A DNA stretch of 64,000 nucleotides, taken from Tenacibaculum aquimarinum (GTDB lineage: Bacteria; Bacteroidota; Bacteroidia; Flavobacteriales; Flavobacteriaceae). The position numbers were made by a program, and so were the translations under genes. The DNA is taken from the NCBI RefSeq assembly GCF_022478115.1, contig NZ_JAKGSC010000005.1, positions 1-64,000 on the forward strand, written 5' to 3'. The notes below the pieces were generated by a model. The model was not told the DNA's origin and did not search any database. It saw nothing but the letters and a program-made list of their open reading frames with translations. The first letter of the stretch is position 1; every line of letters begins with the position of its first letter. Shown here in pieces: positions 42,628 through 52,830 of this stretch.

Positions 42628-42951
42628 ATGATTTTTATTTCTAAATATATTGTTCCAAAAGGATTTGTTGGAATCACCTTATTCCCTTTTATCATTCTGA
42701 AAAAGAAAGAGTTAAAATCGAACAAAGTTTTAATCAATCATGAGAAAACACACCTAAAACAACAACAAGAATTATTAATTATTTTCTTCTATATTTTTTA
42801 CGGATTGGAGTTTTTAATAAAATTTTTCAAATATAAAAATGCTTTTATTACTTATAAAAACTTAAGTTTTGAACGTGAAGCTTATATAAATGAACACGAT
42901 TTTAAGTATCTTAAAACTCGAAAATTTTGGGCTTTTATTAACTATTTATAA
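42628..42951 (+). CDS. HExxH-containing membrane-associated protein
   Basis: The 107-residue protein starts MIFISKYIVPKGFVGITLFP. It contains NHEKTHLKQQQELL, an HExxH-type metal-binding helix, directly before a hydrophobic helix (IIFFYIFYGLEFLIKFF). SFEREAYINE follows, where Glu could be a third ligand. It resembles small minimal zinc-peptidase-like proteins of flavobacteria, but no activity is known to me. The ATG at 42628 is used rather than an in-frame TTG at 42610. Confidence 0.68.
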   Translation: MIFISKYIVPKGFVGITLFPFIILKKKELKSNKVLINHEKTHLKQQQELLIIFFYIFYGLEFLIKFFKYKNAFITYKNLSFEREAYINEHDFKYLKTRKFWAFINYL

Positions 42952-43021
42952 TTGACAAAGAATTCTTGTTTATTTTAAGAAATTCGTAAATTGCGACATC
43001 AATTTTCTATAAATTTTACGA

Positions 43022-46000
43022 ATGGAACAAATTACACCTTATAAACCTACATACAAAGTTAGAATTGTAACTGCAGCTTCGCTTTTTGACGGACACGATG
43101 CCGCCATAAATATTATGCGACGTATTATTCAATCTACCGGAGTTGAAGTTATTCATCTTGGACACGATAGATCTGTTGAAGAAGTAGTGAACTGTGCAAT
43201 CCAAGAAGATGCAAATGCAATTGCAATGACTTCTTACCAAGGAGGTCATAACGAGTATTTTAAATACATGTATGATTTATTGCAAGAAAAAGGCGCTACA
43301 CACATCAAGATTTTTGGTGGCGGTGGCGGCGTAATTCTTCCGGAAGAAATTAAAGAGTTGATGGATTACGGAATTACCCGTATTTATTCTCCAGATGATG
43401 GACGTGCATTAGGTTTACAAGGAATGATTAATGATTTGGTAAGAACTTCGGATTTTGCTGTTGGCGATAAACTAAACGTAAAAATTGAAGATTTAGCAAA
43501 AAAAGAAATTGGAAGCATTGCAAGAACTATTTCTTCTGCGGAAAACTTTCCTGAAGTTGCTAAAGAAACTTTAGATGCAATTCATGAAAAGAATAAAAAT
43601 TCTAAAACGCCTGTTTTAGGAATTACTGGAACTGGTGGTGCAGGAAAATCTTCTTTGGTAGATGAATTAGTCCGAAGATTTTTAATTGATTTTCCAGAAA
43701 AAACCATTGGTTTAATTTCTGTAGACCCTTCAAAAAGAAAAACTGGTGGCGCACTTTTAGGTGATAGAATTAGAATGAATGCTATTAATAACGAGCGTGT
43801 TTATATGCGTTCTTTGGCAACACGTCAATCTAATTTGGCTTTATCTAAATATGTAAATGAAGCTGTACAAGTTTTAAAAGCTGCTGAATTCGATTTAATT
43901 ATTTTAGAAACTTCAGGTATTGGGCAATCTGATACCGAAATTATAGAACATTCAGACACTTCTTTATATGTGATGACTCCAGAATTTGGAGCTGCAACAC
44001 AATTAGAAAAAATTGATATGTTAGATTTTGCTGATTTAGTTGCTATCAATAAATTTGATAAACGTGGTGCTTTAGATGCAATTCGCGATGTAAAAAAACA
44101 ATACATGCGTAACAACAATTTATGGGATGTACATATGGATGACATGCCTGTTTTTGGAACAATCGCATCGCAATTTAACGACCCTGGAATGAATACGTTG
44201 TACAAACGTATTATGGATAAATTGGTTGAGAAAACAAATGCAGATTTAAAAACGAGCATGGAAATTACCAAAGAAATGTCTGAAAAGATATTTGTAATTC
44301 CACCAAGTAGAGTTCGTTATTTGTCTGAAATATCTGAAAGCAATAGAGCATACGACAAAAAAGTTGACGATCAAGTTATTGTTGCTCAAAAGTTATATGG
44401 AATTCATCAAACAATTGAATCTATTACAAATTCAACTGTAGAAATTATTAAAACTGGATTAGATAATGATGAGATCCTGAAACAAGTTCAGGATGACAAT
44501 CAACAATTTGCTAAATTGTTAATTGCACAATTCGAAAAGGTGAAATTAAATTTCGACCCACATAATTGGGAAGTTATTTTAAACTGGAACGATAAAGTTG
44601 CCAAATATAAAAACCCTATTTACACGTTTAAAGTTCGTGATAAAGAGATTAATATTGAAACACATTCAGAATCGCTTTCACATTCTCAAATTCCAAAAGT
44701 AGCTTTACCAAAATACAAAGCTTGGGGAGATTTATTACGTTGGAATTTACAAGAAAATGTTCCCGGTGAATTTCCATTTGCATCAGGATTATATCCTTTT
44801 AAAAGAACAGGAGAAGATCCTACAAGAATGTTTGCGGGTGAAGGTGGACCAGAAAGAACAAACAGACGTTTTCATTATGTAAGTTTAGGAATGGATGCAA
44901 AGCGTTTATCAACTGCTTTCGATTCGGTTACTTTATACGGAAATGATCCTGGCGAAAGACCAGATATTTATGGTAAAATTGGAAACGCAGGAGTTTCAAT
45001 TTGCTGTTTAGACGATGCTAAAAAATTATATTCTGGTTTCGATTTAAGTCACGCAATGACTTCGGTTTCTATGACAATAAATGGACCTGCACCAATGTTG
45101 TTAGGTTTCTTTATGAATGCGGCAATAGATCAGAATTGTGAAAAATACATCAAAGAAAACAAGTTAGAAAAAACTGTTGAAGCGAAGTTCAAGGAAATTT
45201 ACGATTCAAAAGGATTAGAAAGACCAACATATCAAGGAGATTTACCTGAAGGAAATGATGGTTTAGGATTAATGCTTTTAGGTTTAACAGGTGATTTAGT
45301 GTTACCGGCAGATGTATATCAACAAATAAAAACAACTACTTTAGCGCAAGTTAGAGGAACGGTTCAAGCCGATATTTTAAAAGAAGATCAAGCTCAAAAT
45401 ACCTGTATTTTCTCAACAGAATTTGCGTTGCGTTTAATGGGTGATGTTCAAGAATATTTTATTGAAAAACAAGTTAGAAATTTCTATTCGGTTTCTATTT
45501 CTGGTTATCATATTGCAGAAGCTGGCGCAAACCCTATTACACAATTGGCATTGACATTGTCTAACGGATTTACCTATGTAGAATATTATCTATCTCGTGG
45601 AATGGATATTAATAAATTCGGACCGAATTTATCGTTCTTTTTCTCAAACGGAATTGATCCAGAATATTCTGTAATTGGTAGAGTTGCTCGTAAAATATGG
45701 GCAAAAGCCATGAAAAATAAATACGGAGCAAATTCTAGAGCACAAATGTTAAAGTATCATATTCAAACTTCTGGTCGTTCTTTACACGCGCAGGAAATCG
45801 ACTTTAACGATATTAGAACTACATTACAAGCTTTATACGCAATTAACGATAACTGTAATTCTTTACATACCAACGCGTATGATGAAGCAATTACAACGCC
45901 AACGGAAGAATCTGTAAGAAGAGCCATGGCAATTCAATTAATTATCAATAAAGAATTAGGGTTAACAAAGAATGAAAATCCAATTCAAGGTTCATTTATT

Positions 46001-46453
46001 ATTGAAGAATTAACCGATTTAGTAGAAGAAGCTGTATTGTTAGAATTTGACAGAATCACAGAACGTGGTGGTGTTTTAGGAGCGATGGAAACGATGTATC
46101 AACGTTCTAAAATCCAAGAAGAAAGCTTGTATTATGAAACGTTAAAACATACGGGAGAATTCCCAATTATTGGTGTTAATACGTTCTTGAGTTCTAAAGG
46201 TTCTCCAACAGTTCAACCTGCGGAAGTAATTAGAGCTACGGAAGAAGAAAAGCAATTTCAAATTCAAACCAAAGAACTATTAAACAAAGCTAATCCTGAT
46301 AAAGTTGCTGCTCAAATTGCAATTTTACAAGAAGCTGCAATTCAAAATGAAAACTTATTTGATAAATTAATGGAAGCAACAAAATTCTGTTCTTTAGGTC
46401 AAATTACGGAAGCTTTATTTAAGGTTGGTGGACAATATAGAAGGAATATGTAA
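43022..46453 (+). CDS. icmF: Fused acyl-CoA mutase IcmF (B12 domain, MeaB-like GTPase, mutase)
   Basis: The 1143-residue adenosylcobalamin enzyme joins a B12-binding domain (about 1-140, [15 protein letters not shown]) and a G-protein chaperone domain ([16 protein letters not shown] near 202, [14 protein letters not shown]). The large TIM-barrel mutase domain starts near 560. The substrate region reads [20 protein letters not shown], as in isobutyryl-CoA mutase rather than methylmalonyl-CoA mutase (YPTMY). It probably interconverts branched and linear acyl-CoA, and the GTPase helps load cofactor. A short palindromic element lies in the linker at 44474-44494. Confidence 0.92.
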   Translation: MEQITPYKPTYKVRIVTAASLFDGHDAAINIMRRIIQSTGVEVIHLGHDRSVEEVVNCAIQEDANAIAMTSYQGGHNEYFKYMYDLLQEKGATHIKIFGGGGGVILPEEIKELMDYGITRIYSPDDGRALGLQGMINDLVRTSDFAVGDKLNVKIEDLAKKEIGSIARTISSAENFPEVAKETLDAIHEKNKNSKTPVLGITGTGGAGKSSLVDELVRRFLIDFPEKTIGLISVDPSKRKTGGALLGDRIRMNAINNERVYMRSLATRQSNLALSKYVNEAVQVLKAAEFDLIILETSGIGQSDTEIIEHSDTSLYVMTPEFGAATQLEKIDMLDFADLVAINKFDKRGALDAIRDVKKQYMRNNNLWDVHMDDMPVFGTIASQFNDPGMNTLYKRIMDKLVEKTNADLKTSMEITKEMSEKIFVIPPSRVRYLSEISESNRAYDKKVDDQVIVAQKLYGIHQTIESITNSTVEIIKTGLDNDEILKQVQDDNQQFAKLLIAQFEKVKLNFDPHNWEVILNWNDKVAKYKNPIYTFKVRDKEINIETHSESLSHSQIPKVALPKYKAWGDLLRWNLQENVPGEFPFASGLYPFKRTGEDPTRMFAGEGGPERTNRRFHYVSLGMDAKRLSTAFDSVTLYGNDPGERPDIYGKIGNAGVSICCLDDAKKLYSGFDLSHAMTSVSMTINGPAPMLLGFFMNAAIDQNCEKYIKENKLEKTVEAKFKEIYDSKGLERPTYQGDLPEGNDGLGLMLLGLTGDLVLPADVYQQIKTTTLAQVRGTVQADILKEDQAQNTCIFSTEFALRLMGDVQEYFIEKQVRNFYSVSISGYHIAEAGANPITQLALTLSNGFTYVEYYLSRGMDINKFGPNLSFFFSNGIDPEYSVIGRVARKIWAKAMKNKYGANSRAQMLKYHIQTSGRSLHAQEIDFNDIRTTLQALYAINDNCNSLHTNAYDEAITTPTEESVRRAMAIQLIINKELGLTKNENPIQGSFIIEELTDLVEEAVLLEFDRITERGGVLGAMETMYQRSKIQEESLYYETLKHTGEFPIIGVNTFLSSKGSPTVQPAEVIRATEEEKQFQIQTKELLNKANPDKVAAQIAILQEAAIQNENLFDKLMEATKFCSLGQITEALFKVGGQYRRNM
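44474..44494 (+). repeat. Palindromic element inside icmF
   Basis: ATCCTGAA-ACAAG-TTCAGGAT, an 8-bp hairpin in the reading frame, encodes part of [12 protein letters not shown] in the linker between the GTPase and mutase domains. From memory the motif CTGAAACAAGTTCAGxATGA recurs in flavobacterial genomes. This copy appears tolerated within a non-conserved linker. Confidence 0.6.
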
Positions 46454-46505
46454 ATATTCTATTTAAAATTTATTATATTAGAGGCGTTATTATAAACCAA
46501 ATAAG

Positions 46506-47114
46506 ATGAAAAAAAACATAATTATTCTTTTAGGAGTATTCTTTTTAAGTTTCAAAATTAGTGCTCAATCTAAAAACCTAACTATTAAAGTTAAGGACGA
46601 AAAAAATAAACCAGTTGCCGGTGCAATTATTCTTTTTGATGACACTAGGCAAAAAAGATGGACTAACTCAAATGGAGTTTTTAAAATAAAGTTAGAAAAA
46701 GACCCCATTGTAATAAGTGCTTTTCATCCTACTATTGGGATAAAAAAAATAAAATATGATGGCAAAAAAAACCTAACTATTAAAATAAAAAAAGGAAATG
46801 ATTTTGAAGTTGTAAATAATTCAAAAGGAAAAAGCATAGATTCAAATCAGTTTAACGACATCTATGATTATTTAAGAGGACGAATCCCAGGTGTAAATGT
46901 AGATTCAGAAAATAATATTGTTATAAGAGGCTATAATTCTATAAACGGGGTTATGACACCATTATATGTATTAAATAATAATACTGTTAGTGAAGTTACT
47001 TTTGGAAGTATTGTTCCTAATCAAATAAAATCAGTAACTGTATTAAAAGGACCAGAAACTTCGAGATATGGAGTCAGAGGAGCAAACGGTGTTATTGTTG
47101 TTGAAACATTGTAA
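46506..47114 (+). CDS. Orphan TonB-receptor plug-like protein
   Basis: The 202-residue exported protein (signal to ISAQ) begins with a carboxypeptidase-regulatory-like beta domain (TIKVKDEKNKPVAGAIILFD). It continues with a TonB-dependent receptor plug-like region (IYDYLRGRIPGVNVDSENNI, VIRGYNSINGV, IKSVTVLKGPETSRYGVRGA) and stops at VIVVETL. SusC-like receptors have about 800 more residues of beta-barrel. No barrel sequence follows. A real terminator closes the gene, so it is not an evident frameshift. It may be a plug-only accessory protein. Confidence 0.8.
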   Translation: MKKNIIILLGVFFLSFKISAQSKNLTIKVKDEKNKPVAGAIILFDDTRQKRWTNSNGVFKIKLEKDPIVISAFHPTIGIKKIKYDGKKNLTIKIKKGNDFEVVNNSKGKSIDSNQFNDIYDYLRGRIPGVNVDSENNIVIRGYNSINGVMTPLYVLNNNTVSEVTFGSIVPNQIKSVTVLKGPETSRYGVRGANGVIVVETL

Positions 47115-47133
47115 ATACAATTTTTAATTTTTT

Positions 47134-47166
47134 AAAAACCCGTACATTCTGTACGGGTTTTTATTT
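47134..47166 (+). terminator. Terminator of the plug-like gene
   Basis: Stem AAAAACCCGTACA / TGTACGGGTTTTT with loop TTC, followed by T. Confidence 0.92.
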
Positions 47167-47186
47167 TTCAAAAGTAATTAAACTTG

Positions 47187-47194
47187 TATTTTTG
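47187..47194 (+). promoter_or_regulatory. -7 element of the gene at 47211
   Basis: TATTTTTG, 17 nt before the ATG at 47211, which favours that start over an in-frame codon at 47184. Confidence 0.55.
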
Positions 47195-47210
47195 CAGAAA
47201 GAGAATAGAA

Positions 47211-47738
47211 ATGAAAATATTAGGAATAGGATCAAGAATAAATCATCCTGAATTTGGCTTTGGAGTAGTAACTAATGTTGATAGTAAAAACTACTGGGTA
47301 ACTTTTCAAGAAAACGGGCTGGAAACTATTGATATTAATAGTGAAATAGAGATAATTGAAGCTATTGAAGATGAATTAGACACAGTAAGTTTTTATGAAG
47401 TTGAAAGCACCTTGAGAAATCTATTAAAACAATATAGCGATATTTCTGAAGTTGTACATATTGCTGATAAATGGAAAGGCGGAAAACTTATTTTAGAACC
47501 TAAAGACACTAACTTGTCTTCTAAAGAAATTCCAATGGATACTTTCTTTAATAAAATAGTTATGGTTCGTGACAGAGTCCGAGTAATGGAACAAAAAGTA
47601 AATGCAAGTAAAACATTAGACAACCAAGATAAAATTGATTTACAACAATATATAACTCGAATTTATGGGAGTTTAACCACTTTTAATGTGTTATTTAAAT
47701 TAAAAAACCAACACTTTAGCGGCGTAAAATCTAAATAA
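47211..47738 (+). CDS. Conserved flavobacterial protein with a Tudor-like N-terminus
   Basis: The 175-residue cytosolic protein starts MKILGIGSRINHPEFGFGVV. The GxRINHPEFGFGVVxxV segment resembles the small beta-barrel (CarD/UvrD C-terminal Tudor-like) found in proteins that contact RNA polymerase or DNA. The rest is helical (VESTLRNLLKQYSDISEVVH, RDRVRVMEQKVNASK). No function is known to me. It has its own promoter and shares a terminator with trpA. Confidence 0.72.
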   Translation: MKILGIGSRINHPEFGFGVVTNVDSKNYWVTFQENGLETIDINSEIEIIEAIEDELDTVSFYEVESTLRNLLKQYSDISEVVHIADKWKGGKLILEPKDTNLSSKEIPMDTFFNKIVMVRDRVRVMEQKVNASKTLDNQDKIDLQQYITRIYGSLTTFNVLFKLKNQHFSGVKSK

Positions 47739-47740
47739 CA

Positions 47741-47771
47741 AAAAAGCGAAACTTAGGAAGTTTCGCTTTTT
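47741..47771. terminator. Bidirectional terminator between 47738 and trpA
   Basis: 14-bp stem AAAAAGCGAAACTT / AAGTTTCGCTTTTT with loop AGG. It serves the gene at 47211 and the trp operon. Confidence 0.92.
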
Positions 47772-47775
47772 TGTT

Positions 47776-48543
47776 TTATGAAATAATTGGATTTATAAAA
47801 CCATCAATTTTATCAACTCCATTATTTCCTAAGTGTTTTATAAAAGCTGAACCTATAATAGTTCCGTTAGCGTAATTACAAGCTGTTGTAAAGGTTTGTT
47901 TATCAGAAATACCAAAACCAATAATTAATTTACTTTGTAAATTCATCTTCTTTATTCTTTCGAAATAAGCAACCTGATTGTTAGAAATATCTCCTTTTGC
48001 CCCAGTAATTGAAGCTGAAGCAACCACATAAATAAACGCTTTAGAATATGAATCTATTTTTCTGATTCTTTCTTCAGAAGTATGCGGCGTAATTAAAAAC
48101 ACATTAGTGATTCCATATTTTTCAAACAGTGTTTTATAATGATTTTCAAACTCTATCATTGGTAAATCTGGAAGAATTACTGTATCTATACCACAATCAA
48201 CTACTTTCTGACAGAATTTTTCTTCACCATATTTTAGCATCTGATTTAAATATCCCATTAAGACCAAAGGGGTTTTATTCGTTTCTTTAATAGAAAGTAA
48301 TTGTTCGAAAATAATATCTAAATTAACACCATTTTGCAAAGCAATTTGACTACTATCTTGTATCGTTGGTCCGTCTGCTAAAGGATCTGAATATGGTAAA
48401 CCAACTTCAATAAAATCCACGCCACTTTTTTCTAATTGAGAAATAACCTGTGTTGTATCGTGCAAATTAGGATAACCAGAAGTAAAATATATAGACAATA
48501 CATTCTTCTCTTTTTTCTGAAATAGTTGTTGAATTGAATTCAT
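47776..48543 (-). CDS. trpA: Tryptophan synthase alpha chain
   Basis: The alpha subunit cleaves indole-3-glycerol phosphate to indole, which passes to TrpB. The 255 residues show the catalytic Glu in DFIEVGLPYSDPLADGPTIQ near 40. PDLPMIEF and VVASASITGAKG (substrate loop) follow, with IIGFGISDKQT for phosphate binding. It is the last gene of trpEGDCFBA, and its start lies 1 nt after the trpB stop codon. Confidence 0.97.
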   Translation of the reverse strand: MNSIQQLFQKKEKNVLSIYFTSGYPNLHDTTQVISQLEKSGVDFIEVGLPYSDPLADGPTIQDSSQIALQNGVNLDIIFEQLLSIKETNKTPLVLMGYLNQMLKYGEEKFCQKVVDCGIDTVILPDLPMIEFENHYKTLFEKYGITNVFLITPHTSEERIRKIDSYSKAFIYVVASASITGAKGDISNNQVAYFERIKKMNLQSKLIIGFGISDKQTFTTACNYANGTIIGSAFIKHLGNNGVDKIDGFINPIIS

Positions 48544-48544
48544 A

Positions 48545-49723
48545 TTACTCTTCTAAATTATTGATATACATTTCTAAATCTTTATCTCCTCTACCCGATA
48601 AATTCACAACTACAACTTGATCTTTTTTGAACTTCATTTTTGGCAAAACAGCTAACGCGTGTGCACTTTCTAATGCAGGAATAATTCCTTCGATTTTAGT
48701 TAATTCATAAGCTGCCATTAATGCTTCTTTATCAGTTGCATTCAAAAATTTTGCTCTTTTTGTTTCGTGTAAAAAAGCATGCAATGGTCCAACTCCAGGA
48801 TAATCTAATCCTGCAGAAATAGAATATGGTTCTACAATTTGCCCATATTCGTCTTGCATTAAAATGGTTTTACTTCCGTGAATTACACCAACTTCTCCTA
48901 ATTGAGAAGTCGCAGCACTTTCACCAGAATTAACACCTAAACCAGCAGCTTCAACAGCCACTAATTCAACACTTTCATTTTCTAAATAGTGATAAAATGC
49001 ACCTGCAGCGTTAGAACCTCCACCAACACAAGCAATAATTGTATCTGGATTTTCATTCCCTGTTTGGGCTTTTAATTGTGCTTTCATTTCTTCGGAAATT
49101 ACAGCTTGCAAACGCGCTACCATATCTGGATATGGATGTGGACCAACCACAGAACCAATTAAATAATAAGTATCTGGATTCTGAATCCAATAACGAATTG
49201 CTTCGTTTGTTGCATCCTTTAACGTTTTACTTCCACTTGTAGCTGCAACAACCTTGGCTCCTAACATTTTCATTCTGGCAACATTTGGGGCTTGACGTTT
49301 AATATCAATTTCCCCCATAAAAACCGTACACTCTAAGCCCATTAAAGCACAAACAGTTGCCGTTGCAACTCCATGTTGACCTGCTCCAGTTTCTGCAATA
49401 ATTTTAGTTTTCCCTAAATGCTTAGCTACTAAAATCTGACCAATTGTATTGTTTACTTTATGAGCTCCAGTATGATTTAAATCTTCGCGTTTTAAATAAA
49501 TAGTTGCTCCGTATTTTTCTGACAATCGTTTTGCTAAATACAACGGACTTGGGCGACCAACATAGTGCTGCAACAAATCTTTATATTCAGTTTGAAACGC
49601 CTCTGATTCTAAAATTGTTAGATAATTATCTTCTAACTCTTTAACATTTGGATACAATAATTCAGGAATAAATGCGCCTCCAAATTGCCCGTAATAACCG
49701 TCTTTACTTGGTTGAAATTTCAT
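48545..49723 (-). CDS. trpB: Tryptophan synthase beta chain
   Basis: The PLP enzyme joins indole and serine to tryptophan. The 392 residues contain the PLP lysine motif [15 protein letters not shown] (Lys near 85), [15 protein letters not shown], and the phosphate loop [13 protein letters not shown] near 228. It overlaps the end of trpF by 20 nt (49704-49723), which suggests translational coupling. Operon order is standard for Bacteroidota. Confidence 0.98.
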   Translation of the reverse strand: MKFQPSKDGYYGQFGGAFIPELLYPNVKELEDNYLTILESEAFQTEYKDLLQHYVGRPSPLYLAKRLSEKYGATIYLKREDLNHTGAHKVNNTIGQILVAKHLGKTKIIAETGAGQHGVATATVCALMGLECTVFMGEIDIKRQAPNVARMKMLGAKVVAATSGSKTLKDATNEAIRYWIQNPDTYYLIGSVVGPHPYPDMVARLQAVISEEMKAQLKAQTGNENPDTIIACVGGGSNAAGAFYHYLENESVELVAVEAAGLGVNSGESAATSQLGEVGVIHGSKTILMQDEYGQIVEPYSISAGLDYPGVGPLHAFLHETKRAKFLNATDKEALMAAYELTKIEGIIPALESAHALAVLPKMKFKKDQVVVVNLSGRGDKDLEMYINNLEE

Positions 49724-50402
49724 CTTTAAATTTCTTTATATTTTCTACTGATTTTAATCCTGCTTCAATTTCAAATTGACTATTTACGTCTAAAGCATAA
49801 ATTGGTAAATCAGTTTTTTTAATTTCTTCTATTTCTTTAATCTGTTCTAACCCTATTCCTCCACTTAGAAAAAATGGCTTTGAAAACGGATATTCCGCTA
49901 AAACTCTCCAATCGAAAGTTACACCATTTCCTCCTCTTTCTTTTCCTTTTGTGTCGAATAAAAAATAATCTACAACTTCTTCATAAGGTTTTAAAACGTC
50001 GAAATCAAATTCATCTTTAATTCCAAATACTTTTATTATCTCAATTGGAAATTCAGCAACATATTGCTTATTTTTCTTCTTTTTCTGTAGCTTATTTTCT
50101 TCAATAAATAAAGCTCTTCTTTCTGCTAACTGACTTTTTAATTCTGTGACATATTCCACAGATTCGTCTCCATGCAATTGAATGGCATCTAGGCGATATT
50201 CTTCAACTAAAGAAATTACAATCTCTAAATATTCATTAACAAAAACACCTGTCTTTTTTATTGATTTCGGCAATTCAGGAATGATTCCTTCAAAATTTCT
50301 TTTTGATTTTTCATAGAAAATGAAACCCAAATAATCAGGTTGCAAATCTGCAACTTGTTGGATGTTTTCTATGTATTTCATTCCGCAAACTTTCAGTTTC
50401 AT
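49704..50402 (-). CDS. trpF: Phosphoribosylanthranilate isomerase with an extra lysine-rich segment
   Basis: The 232-residue enzyme starts [20 protein letters not shown] and contains [14 protein letters not shown] near 76, [16 protein letters not shown] and [13 protein letters not shown]. Usual TrpF proteins have about 205-210 residues. The excess is an insertion near 87-117 ([20 protein letters not shown], then [12 protein letters not shown]) between the HGDES motif and the next strand IIKVFGI. The insertion is in frame and lies in a surface loop, so function is probably kept. Confidence 0.94.
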   Translation of the reverse strand: MKLKVCGMKYIENIQQVADLQPDYLGFIFYEKSKRNFEGIIPELPKSIKKTGVFVNEYLEIVISLVEEYRLDAIQLHGDESVEYVTELKSQLAERRALFIEENKLQKKKKNKQYVAEFPIEIIKVFGIKDEFDFDVLKPYEEVVDYFLFDTKGKERGGNGVTFDWRVLAEYPFSKPFFLSGGIGLEQIKEIEEIKKTDLPIYALDVNSQFEIEAGLKSVENIKKFKDEISTK

Positions 50403-50403
50403 C

Positions 50404-51192
50404 TTATCTAATTTGATTGATAAATTCTTGACAAGCTTCTCCTGGGTTTTCTGTCTTCATAAAGTTTTCACCTATTAAAAAACCTTGAAATCCATATTCT
50501 TTTAATCCTGTAATAATTCTTGGATCAGAAATTCCACTTTCTGAAACTTTAATACAAGTATCAGGAATTTGACCTGCTAATTTTATTGAGTGCTCTAAAT
50601 CAACTTCAAACGTTTTTAAATTACGGTTATTAATACCGATAATTTTATTATCTAAATTGTTGATTTTATCTAAGTCTTCTTGCGTATGTACTTCATACAA
50701 AACCTCTAAACCTAAATCATTTGCTAAGCTTCCGTAGTTTTTTAATTCTGTAGATGTTAAACAAGAAGCAATTAATAAAATAACATCTGCACCAATTGCT
50801 TTTGCTTCTACAATTTGAAATCCATCAACAATAAAATCTTTTCTTAAAATTGGTTTTTGCTGATTGATAACTCTTGCTTCCATTAAATCTGCCATGGTTC
50901 CTCCAAAAAAAGAAGTATCTGTTAAAATAGATTGTGCTGCAACGTTTGCATCTAAATATCCATTTGTAACTTCAGTAACAGTAGCCTTATCATTAATAAT
51001 TCCTTTTGATGGAGATTGACGTTTATATTCGGCAATAATTCCAGTTGAACCAACTTCTAATAAAGATGATTTTAAAGAAATTACCGATCTCTTAAACTTT
51101 GGGCTTTCCACTAATTTCTTTAATGGAACATCAGCTTTAATCTTTGCAATTTCCTTTTTCTTAAATGCTATTATTTTATCTAAAATTGTCAT
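50404..51192 (-). CDS. trpC: Indole-3-glycerol phosphate synthase
   Basis: It closes the indole ring from CdRP. The 262 residues show IIAEYKRQSPSKGII near 53 (catalytic Lys), AQSILTDTSFFGG, KPILRKDFIVDGFQI (second catalytic Lys near 116) and GINNRNLKTFEVDL. The C-terminal phosphate site is VSESGISDP. It starts 1 nt after trpD and ends 1 nt before trpF, so the operon is tightly packed. Confidence 0.97.
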   Translation of the reverse strand: MTILDKIIAFKKKEIAKIKADVPLKKLVESPKFKRSVISLKSSLLEVGSTGIIAEYKRQSPSKGIINDKATVTEVTNGYLDANVAAQSILTDTSFFGGTMADLMEARVINQQKPILRKDFIVDGFQIVEAKAIGADVILLIASCLTSTELKNYGSLANDLGLEVLYEVHTQEDLDKINNLDNKIIGINNRNLKTFEVDLEHSIKLAGQIPDTCIKVSESGISDPRIITGLKEYGFQGFLIGENFMKTENPGEACQEFINQIR

Positions 51193-51193
51193 T

Positions 51194-52183
51194 CTATATA
51201 CTTACTAATGTTTCTAATGTTTGTTTTGCTTTTAATCCAAATAGAGAATCTTTTGCTTCTTCATAAGCAGTTTCAAAACTCTTAGTTGCATCTACTATTT
51301 TTAAGGCGAAAGCAGCATTTGTTAAAACCACATTGTTTTGCGCTTCACTCCCATTTCCTTCTAAAATATTTTTGAAAATCTTTGCTGCATCTGCAACGGA
51401 ATTCCCTCCAAAAATTTCTGATTGTTGTATTCTTTTTTGGCCTAAATCTTCGGGATTTATTAATTGTTCACCGTTTTTAGTGAATAATTTGAATCCGCTT
51501 GTTAACGAAATTTCATCATAACCATCCAATGCATGCACAATTCCGTAATTAGATTTTTCCTCCTGTAAAATGTAATTATACAAACGTGCAACCTCAACAT
51601 TAAAAGTTCCTAATAATTGATTTTGTGGCGAACTAGGATTTACCAAAGGTCCCAAAATATTAAAAAATGTTTTTAATTTCAATGCTTTTCTGGTTGGTCC
51701 TACAGCTTTCATTGCTGGATGAAATTTTGGCGCATGTAAAAAACAAATATTCGCTTTTTCTAAATGCTCTTTTAATGTGTTTTCATCATTGGTAAATTCA
51801 TAACCAAAACTTTCTAACATATCTGAAGAACCTGACTTTGAAGAAACAGAATAATTACCATGTTTCGCAACTTTTTGCCCTGTTCCTGCAACAATAAATG
51901 AAGTTAAAGTGGATATGTTAAACGTATCTTTCCCATCGCCACCAGTTCCTACAATATCAATAGTATTATAATCAGAAAAATCTACTTTTATAGCCAATTC
52001 TTTTAAAGCGTTTCTAAATCCAGAAAGTTCATCAACTGTAATTGGGCGCATCATAAAAACAGTCATAAAAGACGCTAAATGCGCATCATTATATTTTTCT
52101 GCAGCAATATTAATTAACACCTCTTTTGCCTGAGATTGAGTTAATCTTTTATGTTGATATAAATCGTTTAAAATATCTTTCAT
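51194..52183 (-). CDS. trpD: Anthranilate phosphoribosyltransferase
   Basis: It transfers phosphoribose from PRPP to anthranilate. The 329 residues contain the signature VGTGGDGKDTFNISTLTSFI near 80, KHGNYSVSSKSGSSDMLES and GPLVNPSSPQNQLLG near 180. Its ATG overlaps the last base of trpG. It is a separate enzyme, not fused to trpG as in enteric bacteria. Confidence 0.97.
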   Translation of the reverse strand: MKDILNDLYQHKRLTQSQAKEVLINIAAEKYNDAHLASFMTVFMMRPITVDELSGFRNALKELAIKVDFSDYNTIDIVGTGGDGKDTFNISTLTSFIVAGTGQKVAKHGNYSVSSKSGSSDMLESFGYEFTNDENTLKEHLEKANICFLHAPKFHPAMKAVGPTRKALKLKTFFNILGPLVNPSSPQNQLLGTFNVEVARLYNYILQEEKSNYGIVHALDGYDEISLTSGFKLFTKNGEQLINPEDLGQKRIQQSEIFGGNSVADAAKIFKNILEGNGSEAQNNVVLTNAAFALKIVDATKSFETAYEEAKDSLFGLKAKQTLETLVSI

Positions 52184-52758
52184 TATGAATTTGCTTCAAT
52201 AAAATTCTTCACTAATTGCTCTCCAACTTCTGTTAAAATACTTTCTGGGTGAAATTGAACTGCTGATATTGGAAATGATTTATGTTCAATTGCTTGAATT
52301 CCTCCATCTTCATCTCTTGCAGTTACAATTAAATCCGCTGGAAAACCTTCATCTGTTGCAGACCAAGAATGATAACGTGCTGCTAAAAAGGTTTCTGGAA
52401 CATCTTTAAAAATTGTAGCTGTTGTATCTGTAATTTTCATTTCTGTTGCTACTCCATGAAAAACATCGTCTAAATTGATAATTTTTCCACCAAAAACTTC
52501 TGTAATTGCTTGTAAACCTAAACAAACCCCAAAGATTGGTTTTTTACCTGCGTAAGTTTTAATTACGTCTTTTAAAATTCCTGCTTCATCAGGAATTCCA
52601 GGTCCTGGAGACAACATAATTAAATCGTACGTTCCAACTCCTTCAATTGAAATTTCGTCATTTCTATAAACATCTGGCATTTTGTTGGTGATTTTTTCCA
52701 CCATATGCACCAAATTATAGGTAAATGAATCGTAATTGTCTAATATTAATATTTTCAT
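52183..52758 (-). CDS. trpG: Anthranilate synthase glutamine amidotransferase subunit
   Basis: TrpG provides ammonia from glutamine to TrpE. The 191 residues show the class I amidotransferase triad: SPGPGIPDEAG, nucleophile Cys in FGVCLGLQAI near 78, and His/Glu in AVQFHPESILT near 168. It starts 72 nt after the trpE stop codon. The gap 52759-52830 contains repeated AATTTAAAxxTTCTTGAATC-like AT-rich sequence without a clear terminator. Confidence 0.97.
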   Translation of the reverse strand: MKILILDNYDSFTYNLVHMVEKITNKMPDVYRNDEISIEGVGTYDLIMLSPGPGIPDEAGILKDVIKTYAGKKPIFGVCLGLQAITEVFGGKIINLDDVFHGVATEMKITDTTATIFKDVPETFLAARYHSWSATDEGFPADLIVTARDEDGGIQAIEHKSFPISAVQFHPESILTEVGEQLVKNFIEANS

Positions 52759-52830
52759 AATTTATTCAAAAATTGAATGATTAAATAATTTAAAAATTCT
52801 TGAATCTTTAAATCTTCAATCTTTTAATAA

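Noticed and set aside
42558..42737. 60-codon N-terminal extension of hutU
   Set aside because: It contains the minus-strand TATATTTG promoter element and has no enzyme-like sequence; the family starts at MTFKEQIQQG.
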